Assembly (NCBI RefSeq): GCF_900184225.1
Contig: NZ_FXWZ01000002.1
Coordinates: 912,369 to 976,368, forward strand
Source of the DNA: Brevibacterium ihuae
GTDB lineage: Bacteria > Actinomycetota > Actinomycetes > Actinomycetales > Brevibacteriaceae
DNA: 64,000 nucleotides
Reading direction: 5' to 3'
Position numbers and translations under genes: made by a program. This document shows, in pieces, positions 26,094 through 33,345 of the stretch (position 1 is its first letter; every line of letters starts with the position of its first letter). Below the pieces are notes generated by a model. It saw nothing but the letters and a program-made list of their open reading frames with translations, did no database searches and was not told the origin of the DNA.

Positions 26094-26954
26094 TCAGCCC
26101 TGCGGGTCGTCGTAGAAGCCGCCGCCCGCGCCGGCGCCCATGCGGCCGCGGTCGATGTAGTGCTCCTTGAGCCAGGCGGCGAGGCGCTGGCTGTGCTCAT
26201 CGCCGCTCGACAGGATGTTGTAGGCGGTGCCGAGCCCCACGACGTCGTAGATCTGGAACGGTCCCATGGGCGCGCCCGTGGCGATCCGCCAGACGTTGTC
26301 GACGTCCTCTGGCTGTGCGTAGCCGCCCGCCGCCAGGTCGAGGGCCGCATTGAGGAAGGGCACGAGCAGCGAGTTGAGCACGTAGCCGGGGCGCTCTTTG
26401 AGCACGGGGATGGGCACCATGCCGATGGCGCGGGCGAACTCCACAACAATGTCGAAGACCGCGGGGCTCGTCTTCGCCGTGCCCATGACCTCGGCGGTGT
26501 TGAACTTCCAGATTTGGTTGGCGAAGTGCAGGGCGAGGAAGCGGTCGGGCCGCCCCGTGAAGTCCTTCATGTCGCTGGGCAGCAGGGTCGAGGAGTTCGT
26601 CGCGAAGATCGTGTGCTCGGGGGCGAGCGCCGCGAGCTTCTCGTAGGTCTCGCTCTTGATGTCGAGGCGCTCCGGGACGGCCTCGATGATGAGATCGGCA
26701 TTCCCCGCGGCCTGCGCGAGGTCCGTCGTCGTCGCCAGGCGCTCGAGCGCTGCCTGCGTGCTGGCCTCGGTGGCGCCCTCGACCTCGACCCGGTAGGCGG
26801 TGACGAGCGCGTCCAGGCGCTTGCGGCCGGCGCTCAGGGCCTCGTCGCCGATGTCGTAGACGGCGACGTCGAAGCCGGAGTAGGCGGCCTGGTAGGCGAT
26901 CTGGGCGCCGAGCACTCCGGCGCCCAGCACGGTGACGCGGGCGATGTCGCTCAT
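26094..26954 (-). CDS. 3-hydroxyacyl-CoA (3-hydroxybutyryl-CoA) dehydrogenase
   Basis: A 286-residue NAD-dependent dehydrogenase: VTVLGAGVLGAQIAYQAAYSG (residues 7-27) binds NAD; IIEAVPERLDIK, FATNSSTLLPSDM and FLALHFANQIWKFNTAEVM contain the catalytic Ser/His/Asn pattern; the C-terminal helical domain has RPGYVLNSLLVPFLNAA. Length fits the Hbd/FadB2 type. ATG at 26954 has GAGGAGG upstream. A TGAG-N4-CTCA site is 59 bp upstream, matching the TetR operator at 22303. Confidence 0.92.
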   Translation of the reverse strand: MSDIARVTVLGAGVLGAQIAYQAAYSGFDVAVYDIGDEALSAGRKRLDALVTAYRVEVEGATEASTQAALERLATTTDLAQAAGNADLIIEAVPERLDIKSETYEKLAALAPEHTIFATNSSTLLPSDMKDFTGRPDRFLALHFANQIWKFNTAEVMGTAKTSPAVFDIVVEFARAIGMVPIPVLKERPGYVLNSLLVPFLNAALDLAAGGYAQPEDVDNVWRIATGAPMGPFQIYDVVGLGTAYNILSSGDEHSQRLAAWLKEHYIDRGRMGAGAGGGFYDDPQG

Positions 26955-27012
26955 GGTGTTCCTCCTCGATGGGCCGCCGGGGCGGCAGCCGCGCAACCTG
27001 CGCGCCTATTTT

Positions 27013-27024
27013 TGAGCTTACTCA
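27013..27024 (-). promoter_or_regulatory. Operator-like palindrome upstream of the dehydrogenase
   Basis: TGAGCTTACTCA, flanked by T-rich runs on both sides. It matches TGAGTACACTCA at 22303-22314 in 9 of 12 positions, so the TetR protein probably controls both genes. Confidence 0.5.
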
Positions 27025-27079
27025 TTTTTCCGCGCTCGGCAAGGGCGCGGCCCGGCGCCCGCTCCCCTCGCGTCCGGGG

Positions 27080-27560
27080 CTACCTCCGCAGCGCGCGGCG
27101 CACGAGCGCGGCGGCGAACCGCGCCCGGTCGGCGGGGGCAACCAGCCCGGCCAGCGCCTCGGGCTCGGCTGGCAGCCCCGCCCGGCGCGCGCCCTCGAGC
27201 ACCTTGGCATCGAAGACCGGCGGGAGGGACCAGATCCCCTGGACCTCGCGCAGGAAGATCTGCGCCCCGGCGGGCCCGATGCCGGGAAAGGCGCGCAGCA
27301 GGCGGCTCAGGGCCGCGGGCTCTGCGTGCCCCGCTGCACGCAGCCGGCGCAGGTCACCGCCGTAGTCCGCGAGCAGGTGCTCGGACATGCGGCCCAGGCG
27401 GGTCGCAGTGCTCTCGTCGTAGCGGCGGTAGCCGGCGCGGCCCAGCGCGGCGACGCGCTGGCGGTGCGTCGAGGCGCGCATGTGCGCCGGGGGTGGTGAG
27501 GCCGGCGTCCCACAGCTCACGCGCGGCGGCCACCGCGATGTCCGCCCCATCGTGGTCCCT
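27080..27560 (-). pseudogene. Endonuclease III-like HhH protein, broken 5' end
   Basis: The intact C-terminal frame contains the helix-hairpin-helix LLRAFPGIGPAGAQIFLREVQGIW typical of EndoIII-family glycosylases. Upstream, the coding pattern ADIAVAAARELWDAGLTTP is in another frame, joining near 27490 at a run of C. No start of normal length is seen before 27560, where the island sequence changes. It lacks the FeS Cys cluster. Confidence 0.55.
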
Positions 27561-27615
27561 TCACAGTGGAGCAGGTCCATCGGAATCTTAGCTATGGCCA
27601 CCGACAACGAGAGAC

Positions 27616-28503
27616 GTGTTCGGGGCGCAGAAGGCATCTATGGACCTATCGCCAGACGTTGGATCGGAAAACGAACGCATCGACGAACGCCTGTCGGAGA
27701 TCGAGACGCAGTCGAGCGAGCAGGCGGAGTCGATCGCGGTAGCACTCGACGAGCACAAAGCCGCCCTCCCGGAGCAGCAGACGCAGTTCGCGGAGCTCGT
27801 CGACAAGAAGACCTCCGAACTGCAGGACGAGCTCGCGCCCCTGCGCGAGGCCGCCAGCGAAGCGGACTCGATCATCGAGCAGCAAAAGACACGCCTCGAC
27901 ACCGCACTGTCGTCGCACCAGGAGAAGTTCTCGTCAGGGCAAGACGATCGCACTGAGAAGTGGACCAGCCTCCTTGCGGACAACGAGTCAAAGCTCCAAG
28001 AACACCTGACTGCGATGCGCGAGCACGAGGAGCAGTCGCGGAAAGTCCAGTCGGCAGTGGGCGTCAACGCGACGGCCACCGACTACGGCGCATACGCGAA
28101 CGCACAGAAGGAGGCCGCCACACGATGGCGCATCGGTGCGGTCATCGCGCTGTCGATCGCAGCCGTCGCGTTCCTCGTCGTGGCCGGCGCGCCGCTGTTC
28201 GGCTTCGGCGGGAACTCGGAGTGGTGGGAGGTCGTCCTGCAGAAACTCGGCGCGCCTGTCGGCGCTGCCGCGGTCGGCTACGTCCTCATCAGGGAGTCGG
28301 GGCAGCACCGCAAGGAGGAGCGCTCGGCGCGTCAGGTGCAGCTCACCCTCACAGTGCTCGAGCCGTTCATCGCCAACCTGCCGGAGAAGCAGAAAGAACG
28401 CATCCGCGTCGAGACCGTTCGGCGGATCTTCGCAGAGCAGCGGGACGGATCTCCGGTAGCCGGCGGCGTTGCCCGGGAAGACGAAGCAAAGGCGAAAGAG
28501 TAG
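27616..28503 (+). CDS. Coiled-coil protein with two TM helices, unknown
   Basis: A 295-residue protein (GTG at 27616; an ATG eight codons later is an alternative). Residues about 15-155 are charged heptad-like coiled coil (ERIDERLSEIETQSSEQAES and on). Two transmembrane helices follow (about 173-192 and 208-226, the latter after GGNSEWWEVVLQKLG), then a basic cytosolic tail. No family recognised. It sits in the island between att sites A and B, next to another one-TM unknown protein. GC content is lower than the fatty-acid block to its left. Confidence 0.65.
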   Translation: MFGAQKASMDLSPDVGSENERIDERLSEIETQSSEQAESIAVALDEHKAALPEQQTQFAELVDKKTSELQDELAPLREAASEADSIIEQQKTRLDTALSSHQEKFSSGQDDRTEKWTSLLADNESKLQEHLTAMREHEEQSRKVQSAVGVNATATDYGAYANAQKEAATRWRIGAVIALSIAAVAFLVVAGAPLFGFGGNSEWWEVVLQKLGAPVGAAAVGYVLIRESGQHRKEERSARQVQLTLTVLEPFIANLPEKQKERIRVETVRRIFAEQRDGSPVAGGVAREDEAKAKE

Positions 28504-28705
28504 GCCGACTCGTAACAACGTCTGTCGCGAAACCCTTGCCAACGTCGGGCGGCGTGAACAAGCGTGCAACTTGCAGGAAATTGCGCCTAGACTGCCCAGG
28601 CCGAAACGGATCTAAGGGCAAGACGATCTATGAGCGCCGACTGTTAGCAGAACGAATGTAGATCCGGTGAGCTCAGCCCTCCCGCCGGTTATCGAGAGGC
28701 AAGTC

Positions 28706-29215
28706 TTACCGAGCATGACCGTCGATGCCAACCGCCTTCGTCTCGCGCCTGGTGAGTTTCGCGCGCCGTTCTGCCCGCGTCAGCGCGTCTCGTAGCTCTC
28801 CCACGCTTTCGATCGGCAAGTCCCATCGATCCTGGTCGAGGATTCGCCCAATACGTTCATCGAACCTGCGAACCGCGCCGAGGGCAGCCTTCGCCTCGAA
28901 AGTTGCTTGAAAATGGCGGCTGAAGAAGTCTTCAAACGACCTTTTCTGAATGGGCGCCATGTCTGTTGGCGAGATTCCTGGGTACGCCAACCCCATTGGG
29001 CCAGTGCGGGTGGCGACCCACCGCTCCAACGCCACACGAGCTTCGCGTAACAGCCGCCGGCCCTCACGCCGTTCTGCAACAGAACCACCGACAACCTGCG
29101 TCAGGTATCCACCGAGCAGCGCACCGACAAGAGCGAGCGCAGGAACAGTAAAGTCCAGAAGATCCGTATCGTCATCCCAGAGTCGTGACTGATTCTCATC
29201 TAGAGTTACGCACAC
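28706..29215 (-). CDS. One-TM protein, unknown (169 aa)
   Basis: A 169-residue protein with one transmembrane helix (about residues 23-45, VPALALVGALLGGYLTQVVGG) followed by a helical basic region (ERREGRRLLREARVALERWV). The start is a GTG; no strong ribosome binding site is seen. It faces the coiled-coil gene across a 202-bp gap that holds no gene I can identify. Function unknown. Confidence 0.55.
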   Translation of the reverse strand: MCVTLDENQSRLWDDDTDLLDFTVPALALVGALLGGYLTQVVGGSVAERREGRRLLREARVALERWVATRTGPMGLAYPGISPTDMAPIQKRSFEDFFSRHFQATFEAKAALGAVRRFDERIGRILDQDRWDLPIESVGELRDALTRAERRAKLTRRETKAVGIDGHAR

Positions 29216-29331
29216 GCTTCGTTTGCGACGTGAACGTCCCAGAATCGAATCGCACCGTTCCGTCCAAGGATCGAGGCGATACGGAAGGGGTTAGCAAGAA
29301 CGGTGATGCGGCTTTGACCACATTACGCTAC

Positions 29332-29380
29332 TCATACATTGAACCTAAATTCAACCACGTTCCGTAGCCGAATAACCTTT
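29332..29380 (-). repeat. ychF-tail att site B (P-arm type)
   Basis: Minus strand encodes KVIRLRN-VVEFRFNV and TGA. It aligns with site A over all 49 bases, including the left arm AAAGGTTATTCGGCTACGG, but differs at several synonymous positions, so it is not a recent copy. Confidence 0.75.
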
Positions 29381-29392
29381 GGGGCCGCACCG

Positions 29393-29727
29393 TCAGTCAG
29401 CGGCAATGTGCCCACGCGACGCCTCAGCGAGTGGCGGCAGATGAGTCTCGACGACATCGCGGACCACGTCGATGTCATCGCGCCCGAACAGCGCGCGAGT
29501 CTGCTCGAGCAGACCGGACGCACGCATCAGGAGATTCCCCTCGGCGGGATCCATCTCGACGAGGATGTCGATGCCCGATCAGGCAGACGCGGTGCCCCGT
29601 GCAACGGACCCGAACAGCCTCGGGTTGGTCGCGCCGTACCGGTACAGAGCACCTGGAACTCGTCACGACGCGCAGCGAGGAGCTCGCGCAGGGCGAGCTT
29701 CTCGGGTGCCATGACGGTCTCAGACAT
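29393..29727 (-). pseudogene. MNT-type nucleotidyltransferase antitoxin, degenerate
   Basis: The start MSETVMAPEKLALRELLAAR is in one frame. After a one-base shift near 29650, LFGSVARGTASA follows, then an in-frame TGA, then GIDILVEMDPAEGNLL and a C-terminal helix ending GHIAAD. GSVARG with DIDILVE is the GSx10DxD signature of minimal nucleotidyltransferases of MNT/HEPN toxin-antitoxin modules. A frameshift plus a stop codon means the gene is dead. No HEPN partner is nearby. Confidence 0.7.
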
Positions 29728-29809
29728 GCTTCCGGGGTACTGGGCCTGGCAGCACGTCGACATGGCGCTCTAGGTGTAGTTGGTCATGACGTTCCGGCAC
29801 GGCGCACCA

Positions 29810-30634
29810 TCAGCGCCCACTGGCGTGCGTCCCGTTGATTCGCTCGCGGGCCAGCCAGCGACTGAGCACGTCGATCCACATATCGAAGGCGTCGAGGTGC
29901 GCGTCATGGCCCCCGCCATCGAGATCGATCCTGTCTGTATGGGACCTGCGCCGGATCAATGCGTCCCGATCGTCGTTGCTGAACATCCCATGCTTCGCGA
30001 ACACCGCGAGCGTCGGGACCGCCAGAGCCTCCCACTCGTCCCAGCGAGGCTCGTGCACCGCCTCGATCACGCGCTGCATGACGGCGGCGTCGAAGCGCGG
30101 TACGAGGCCATGCTCCGTCAGTTCGAAGTCTGCCACCCAGGCGTCAACGATGGCGTCCCCGCCGAGGAACTCTCTCGCCGCGGCCTCGTCCTCGAACGGC
30201 ACTGGCCACGACGCGAAATACCTGCCGAGCTGTGCGGCCTCGCCCGGATCATCGCTGCCCTTCACATGCCCTTCCAGCATCACGTGCCCTTTGACCAGGT
30301 CTGGTCGCGCCACCGCGACGAGGAACGCGGTATGGGCTCCCATCGACTGCCCGACGAGCACCGCGCGCTGCCCAGGGACGAGCTCCTCGAGCACTGCGAC
30401 GACGTCTCCGACGAAGGTATCGCGCGACACGTCATTGGGAAGCCGTGTGCTCGCACCGTGCCCCCGCTGGTCCACGAGTAGCACCCGATATCCCGGTAAC
30501 GCTTGCGCCGTGGGCAGCAGCTCGCACGAGCTCCCCGCGAGACCGTGCAGCAGTACGACGACGGGGCCATCGCCACCGAGGTCAGTGACCGCGATCGAGA
30601 CACCGTCAGGGCGTAGCACCATGCGGTTGGTCAT
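29810..30634 (-). CDS. Alpha/beta hydrolase
   Basis: A 274-residue hydrolase: VVVLLHGLAGSSCE (oxyanion hole), VDQRGHGASTR, nucleophile elbow VGQSMGAHTA, a late HDAHLDAF supplying the His. ATG 30634 was preferred over an upstream frame start because GGAGGTGGC sits directly before it. It lies between att sites B and C with a lipoprotein gene upstream. The substrate is unknown. Confidence 0.82.
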   Translation of the reverse strand: MTNRMVLRPDGVSIAVTDLGGDGPVVVLLHGLAGSSCELLPTAQALPGYRVLLVDQRGHGASTRLPNDVSRDTFVGDVVAVLEELVPGQRAVLVGQSMGAHTAFLVAVARPDLVKGHVMLEGHVKGSDDPGEAAQLGRYFASWPVPFEDEAAAREFLGGDAIVDAWVADFELTEHGLVPRFDAAVMQRVIEAVHEPRWDEWEALAVPTLAVFAKHGMFSNDDRDALIRRRSHTDRIDLDGGGHDAHLDAFDMWIDVLSRWLARERINGTHASGR

Positions 30635-30689
30635 GCCACCTCCAGTAGCTTGATCTCGGCAGAGGCGCCGCACGTGGCCTTCCCAGCGA

Positions 30690-31469
30690 TCAACTGAGAA
30701 TCCGCTTGACGAGCGGCAGCGCATATTGCCAGTCGTCACCGTCGGGATCGACGAGATCGGCGTCCTCGAACCAGGTCACGTCTGCCTCCGGATGAGGGCC
30801 AATCAAGCCCACATTCCCATCGCCGCACCGATAATATGCGGCAGCGAGATCGCCTGTTTCATAGTGCGCATACTCCTCCGCACCATCTCTTGGCAACCGC
30901 GCACCCTCTTGAAAATAGGTCCAACGCACGGTCTCACCCCACGTGACTGCCACCACTTGATCACTGCTATCTTCCACAGGGAAGCCGGGAACACTTACCT
31001 CCCCCTCAACGGAATAATCAAGCAAACCGAAGCCCTCGCTCCCGGCGAGATATGCGCCCATGCAGATTCCGAGGTAGCTTCCACCGGCAGCAATATAGTC
31101 ACGTAGCCCGCGGATGAAATCCGCAGGAAAACTCTGGGCCGCACCACTGATGTCGTCCCCACCACCTGGCTGAGCGTAGAGGGCGGCCCCAGATAGGGCA
31201 CTCGCTTCGAGAGGGACCTGTTCGTGTGGGCCGATAAACGCAACGTCCAGGCCAAGCGGTGATCGAGACAGCCGCTCTGCAAGAATGTCCGAGCATCCTG
31301 CGCACCCTGCGGGGCCGCGGTACACAAGGGCGATTCGCCCGTCCGAACCCCCGTGCTCGTTCGTGCTGGTTGGTGCGCACCCGTTGACCAGCCCGGCGAC
31401 CGGGATCGTCAGCAATCCCCCGAGGACCGACCGGCGCGTCCATCCAGCAGGTGGTTCGAACGTACTCAT
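30690..31469 (-). CDS. Tat-type lipoprotein with BPL_N (glutamine amidotransferase-like) domain
   Basis: A 259-residue protein with a twin-arginine start (WTRRSVLGGLLTIPVAGLVNGC) ending in a lipobox, Cys at residue 31. The mature part has IALVYRGPAGCAGCSDIL, ALYAQPGGGDDISG, and YIAAGGSYLGICMGAYLAG, in which Cys sits at the nucleophile elbow of the class I amidotransferase fold (the BPL_N family also seen at the N-terminus of yeast biotin ligase). It is probably a surface-anchored enzyme of unknown reaction. Confidence 0.75.
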   Translation of the reverse strand: MSTFEPPAGWTRRSVLGGLLTIPVAGLVNGCAPTSTNEHGGSDGRIALVYRGPAGCAGCSDILAERLSRSPLGLDVAFIGPHEQVPLEASALSGAALYAQPGGGDDISGAAQSFPADFIRGLRDYIAAGGSYLGICMGAYLAGSEGFGLLDYSVEGEVSVPGFPVEDSSDQVVAVTWGETVRWTYFQEGARLPRDGAEEYAHYETGDLAAAYYRCGDGNVGLIGPHPEADVTWFEDADLVDPDGDDWQYALPLVKRILS

Positions 31470-31499
31470 AGCTCGATCCTAGTGACCTTGCTCCACAGT

Positions 31500-31691
31500 T
31501 CACCGAAGCGACCGCGGACGAGCAGACGGGGCCGCCTCCTTCGCGTTGTCGATGACTGGTGGAGGTTTGACGCCCGAGTACTTCATTTCGGCGCGGAGGA
31601 TTCGCGCCCACTGGTCACTGATGACGGCATCGAGGCCTGCTTCGAGAGCTTTTACCCTCGCGGCGCCCCTGTCACTCTCGCGGGCGCCCAT
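31500..31691 (-). pseudogene. Unassigned 63-codon fragment
   Basis: A frame with RVKALEAGLDAVISDQWARILRAEMKYSGVKPPPVIDN looks coding but matches nothing I know. It starts inside the broken acetyltransferase. It may be the 3' part of a gene whose start was lost by recombination. Confidence 0.3.
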
Positions 31692-31885
31692 CCCACATGG
31701 CCGACGACACGACCTTCGATCCTCGCCATGATGTGGACATCATGTGGTGCGTAGCCGTAGGGCTGTTGCGGATCCGACTCTCCGAACCCCTTGAGATATT
31801 CACTTTCGAAGAGCTGTCGAAGCCCACGCAGATCGGCCTCAGGGAGCTCTTGGTGGACGAGGACCTCGATCGAACGACGCTTCAC
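31652..31885 (-). pseudogene. GNAT acetyltransferase, N-terminal fragment
   Basis: 78 codons from GTG 31885, overlapping the PIN fragment stop (GTGA). HDVHIMARIEGRVVGHVGWA is a GNAT beta4-type stretch of aminoglycoside/NodA-like acetyltransferases. The acetyl-CoA binding half is missing and the frame stops at 31652. Probably non-functional. Confidence 0.5.
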
Positions 31886-32230
31886 GGGTCCGCATTCCAC
31901 GGGTCCGCGAGTTCGACACCGGTGTGCTGGAAATCCTTCACATTGCGCGTAGCGCAGGTTGCCCCGTGCGCCACAGGCAGATCGCGGCGATCTGGGCGTC
32001 GGCCGTACTGACAGGCGCACCTGCTGCCTCGCGCGACGCGAGCACCTTTGCGTATCGCTCCGCCGCGTCAGCATCGAATGCGAGCACCGACCGGCTCCCC
32101 CGATGCGGCGCTACTGCTTGCCCGATCCTCTGAGCCAGCTCGTCTTTGCGTCGCCCTTCGAAACGACACTGGCCCGGCCCTTGATGACGAGGCGACCGGG
32201 GCGATCTCGGATCAACGATCGAGCGTGCTG
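31882..32230 (-). pseudogene. PIN-domain (VapC/FitB) toxin remnant
   Basis: The readable part is GRRKDELAQRIGQAV, VLAFDADAAERYAKVLASRE, PVSTADAQIAAI, then a frameshift, then HGATCATRNVKDFQHTGVELADPW. This is the C-terminal two thirds of a FitB/VapC PIN RNase including two of its acidic residues. The N-terminus, with the first catalytic Asp, is cut off at att site C. Confidence 0.65.
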
Positions 32231-32231
32231 A

Positions 32232-32275
32232 TCACACGTTGAACCGGAATTCCACCGAGTTCCGGCACCGCCGAC
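32232..32275 (-). repeat. ychF-tail att site C (left border of DISARM segment)
   Basis: Minus strand: RNSVEFRFNV and TGA. It pairs as a direct repeat with site D (47232-47265), together enclosing 15 kb that contains DISARM. It truncates the PIN gene on one side and a kinase fragment on the other. Confidence 0.65.
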
Positions 32276-32277
32276 CA

Positions 32278-32466
32278 TCACAAGGAACTGGACGATGCCG
32301 TCTCAGAAACGCGACGCAGCACGTCCTGCCCGACGATCGCAATGCCGCGTGGCCAAGCTGCCCAGACGGCATTGGCCAGGCTCGACTTCCCACTGTCGGA
32401 GTTGCCGCGGATCCTGATCAGTCGAGAATCCTCGGAACCGACGAGCGTCGAGGCCGCGGAACTCAT
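32278..32466 (-). pseudogene. P-loop kinase/AAA N-terminal fragment
   Basis: 62 codons with a P-loop RIRGNSDSGKSSLANAV (GxxxSGKSS) and WPRGIAIVGQDVLRR, like small P-loop kinases (AAA_33/zeta-toxin type). It is cut off after GQDVLRRV at att site C. It overlaps the orphan higA stop by ATGA. Confidence 0.55.
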
Positions 32467-32765
32467 GCCGATAGAAGAGGCCTGATCGCTGCGATCTGCT
32501 CCCCTGCACGATCCTCCGCGCGGTCGAGCTCATAGTGGCTCTGCAGGTTGATCCAGAACTCCGCCGAGGTCCCGAAGTACTTCGCCAGCCGCAGCGCGGT
32601 GTCGGCCGTGATGCCCCGCTTTCCGTGCACGATCTCGTTGATCCGCCGCGGCGGAACCCCGATCGAGACGGCGAGCTTGTTCTGCGTGACGCCGAAGCCC
32701 TTAATGAACTCCTCCATGAGGACCTCACCCGGGTGGATCGGCTCGATCCTGTCAGTGTTAGTCAA
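32463..32765 (-). CDS. higA: Orphan HigA-type antitoxin
   Basis: About 100 residues; IHPGEVLMEEFIKGFGVTQNK and GVPPRRINEIVHGKRGITAD are near-identical to the intact HigA at 20558-20872. Its natural start and its toxin gene are missing, replaced by an IS3-family fragment starting at about 32779. A TTG at 32763-32765 could serve as start. It may still bind hig operators. Confidence 0.7.
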   Translation of the reverse strand: MTNTDRIEPIHPGEVLMEEFIKGFGVTQNKLAVSIGVPPRRINEIVHGKRGITADTALRLAKYFGTSAEFWINLQSHYELDRAEDRAGEQIAAIRPLLSA

Positions 32766-32778
32766 CGATCTGCACCTA

Positions 32779-33228
32779 CTCCGGTCCGGCGTCGAACTCG
32801 CCCTCGCGGAGGCCGAGGCCATGCTCGACGGCACCAAGCTCATCGATCACCTGACCGACCCCGACACGGGTGAGATCGTCCCCATCACGCTGGTCACCGA
32901 CAACGGCGGCCCCTTCCGGTCGTTCCGCTTCGAGCACTTCATCACCGCCCATCCCGAGCTGCGTCATGTCCGGACTCGCGTCAGGACGCCGGGTCAGAAC
33001 GGGGTCCGCGAACGGGCCTTCCAGAGCCTGAAGTATGAGCGGCTCTACCGCGAACAGATCGACGATGCCCTCGACCTGGTCCGCGAGGCCGATGCCTACC
33101 GGGCCGAGTTCAACACCATCCGCCCCCACGAGGCGCTGGCCTGGAACCGGCCGTCACAGGTCCACCGCGGGCTGGCGGACCCGACCGTCCCCAACTTTCC
33201 CGAGCCCGAAATCCTGCCAACTACTTGA
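32779..33228 (+). mobile_element. IS3-family transposase, C-terminal fragment
   Basis: About 150 codons from the integrase core of an IS3-type OrfB: LVTDNGGPFRSFRFEHF (second catalytic Asp), PGQNGVRERAFQSLKYERLYRE (catalytic Glu region), then FNTIRPHEALAWNRP and a stop. The first Asp and the N-terminus are missing, and no inverted ends are seen, so it is a dead remnant lying directly upstream of DISARM. Confidence 0.8.
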
Positions 33229-33295
33229 CGCGGGACAAGCCCCGCGCTGAACACTCAAGGAGTTGATTCGTACAACAACGCCAGTGGGTGCCCGA

Positions 33296-33301
33296 TACAA
33301 T
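33296..33301 (+). promoter_or_regulatory. Possible -10 of the DISARM operon
   Basis: TACAAT lies 45 nt before the drmD ATG, in a stretch of lower GC than the surroundings. No good -35 is visible at 17 nt spacing, and no clear operator was found. Confidence 0.35.
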
Positions 33302-33345
33302 TAAGGGGCGCAGGCCATGCCCGATGCGCAGAACAGGAGCCCCGA

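Noticed and set aside
28504..28705. A gene in the gap between the two island membrane proteins
   Set aside because: Short frames only, no recognisable motif, no ribosome binding site.
29332..29523. A 63-codon gene ending in VVEFRFNV on the minus strand
   Set aside because: The upstream part overlaps the MNT pseudogene in another frame and has no protein-like pattern; only the att-derived tail is meaningful.
32779..33228. A complete insertion sequence
   Set aside because: Only the C-terminal part of the transposase is present, without OrfA, first catalytic Asp or terminal inverted repeats.
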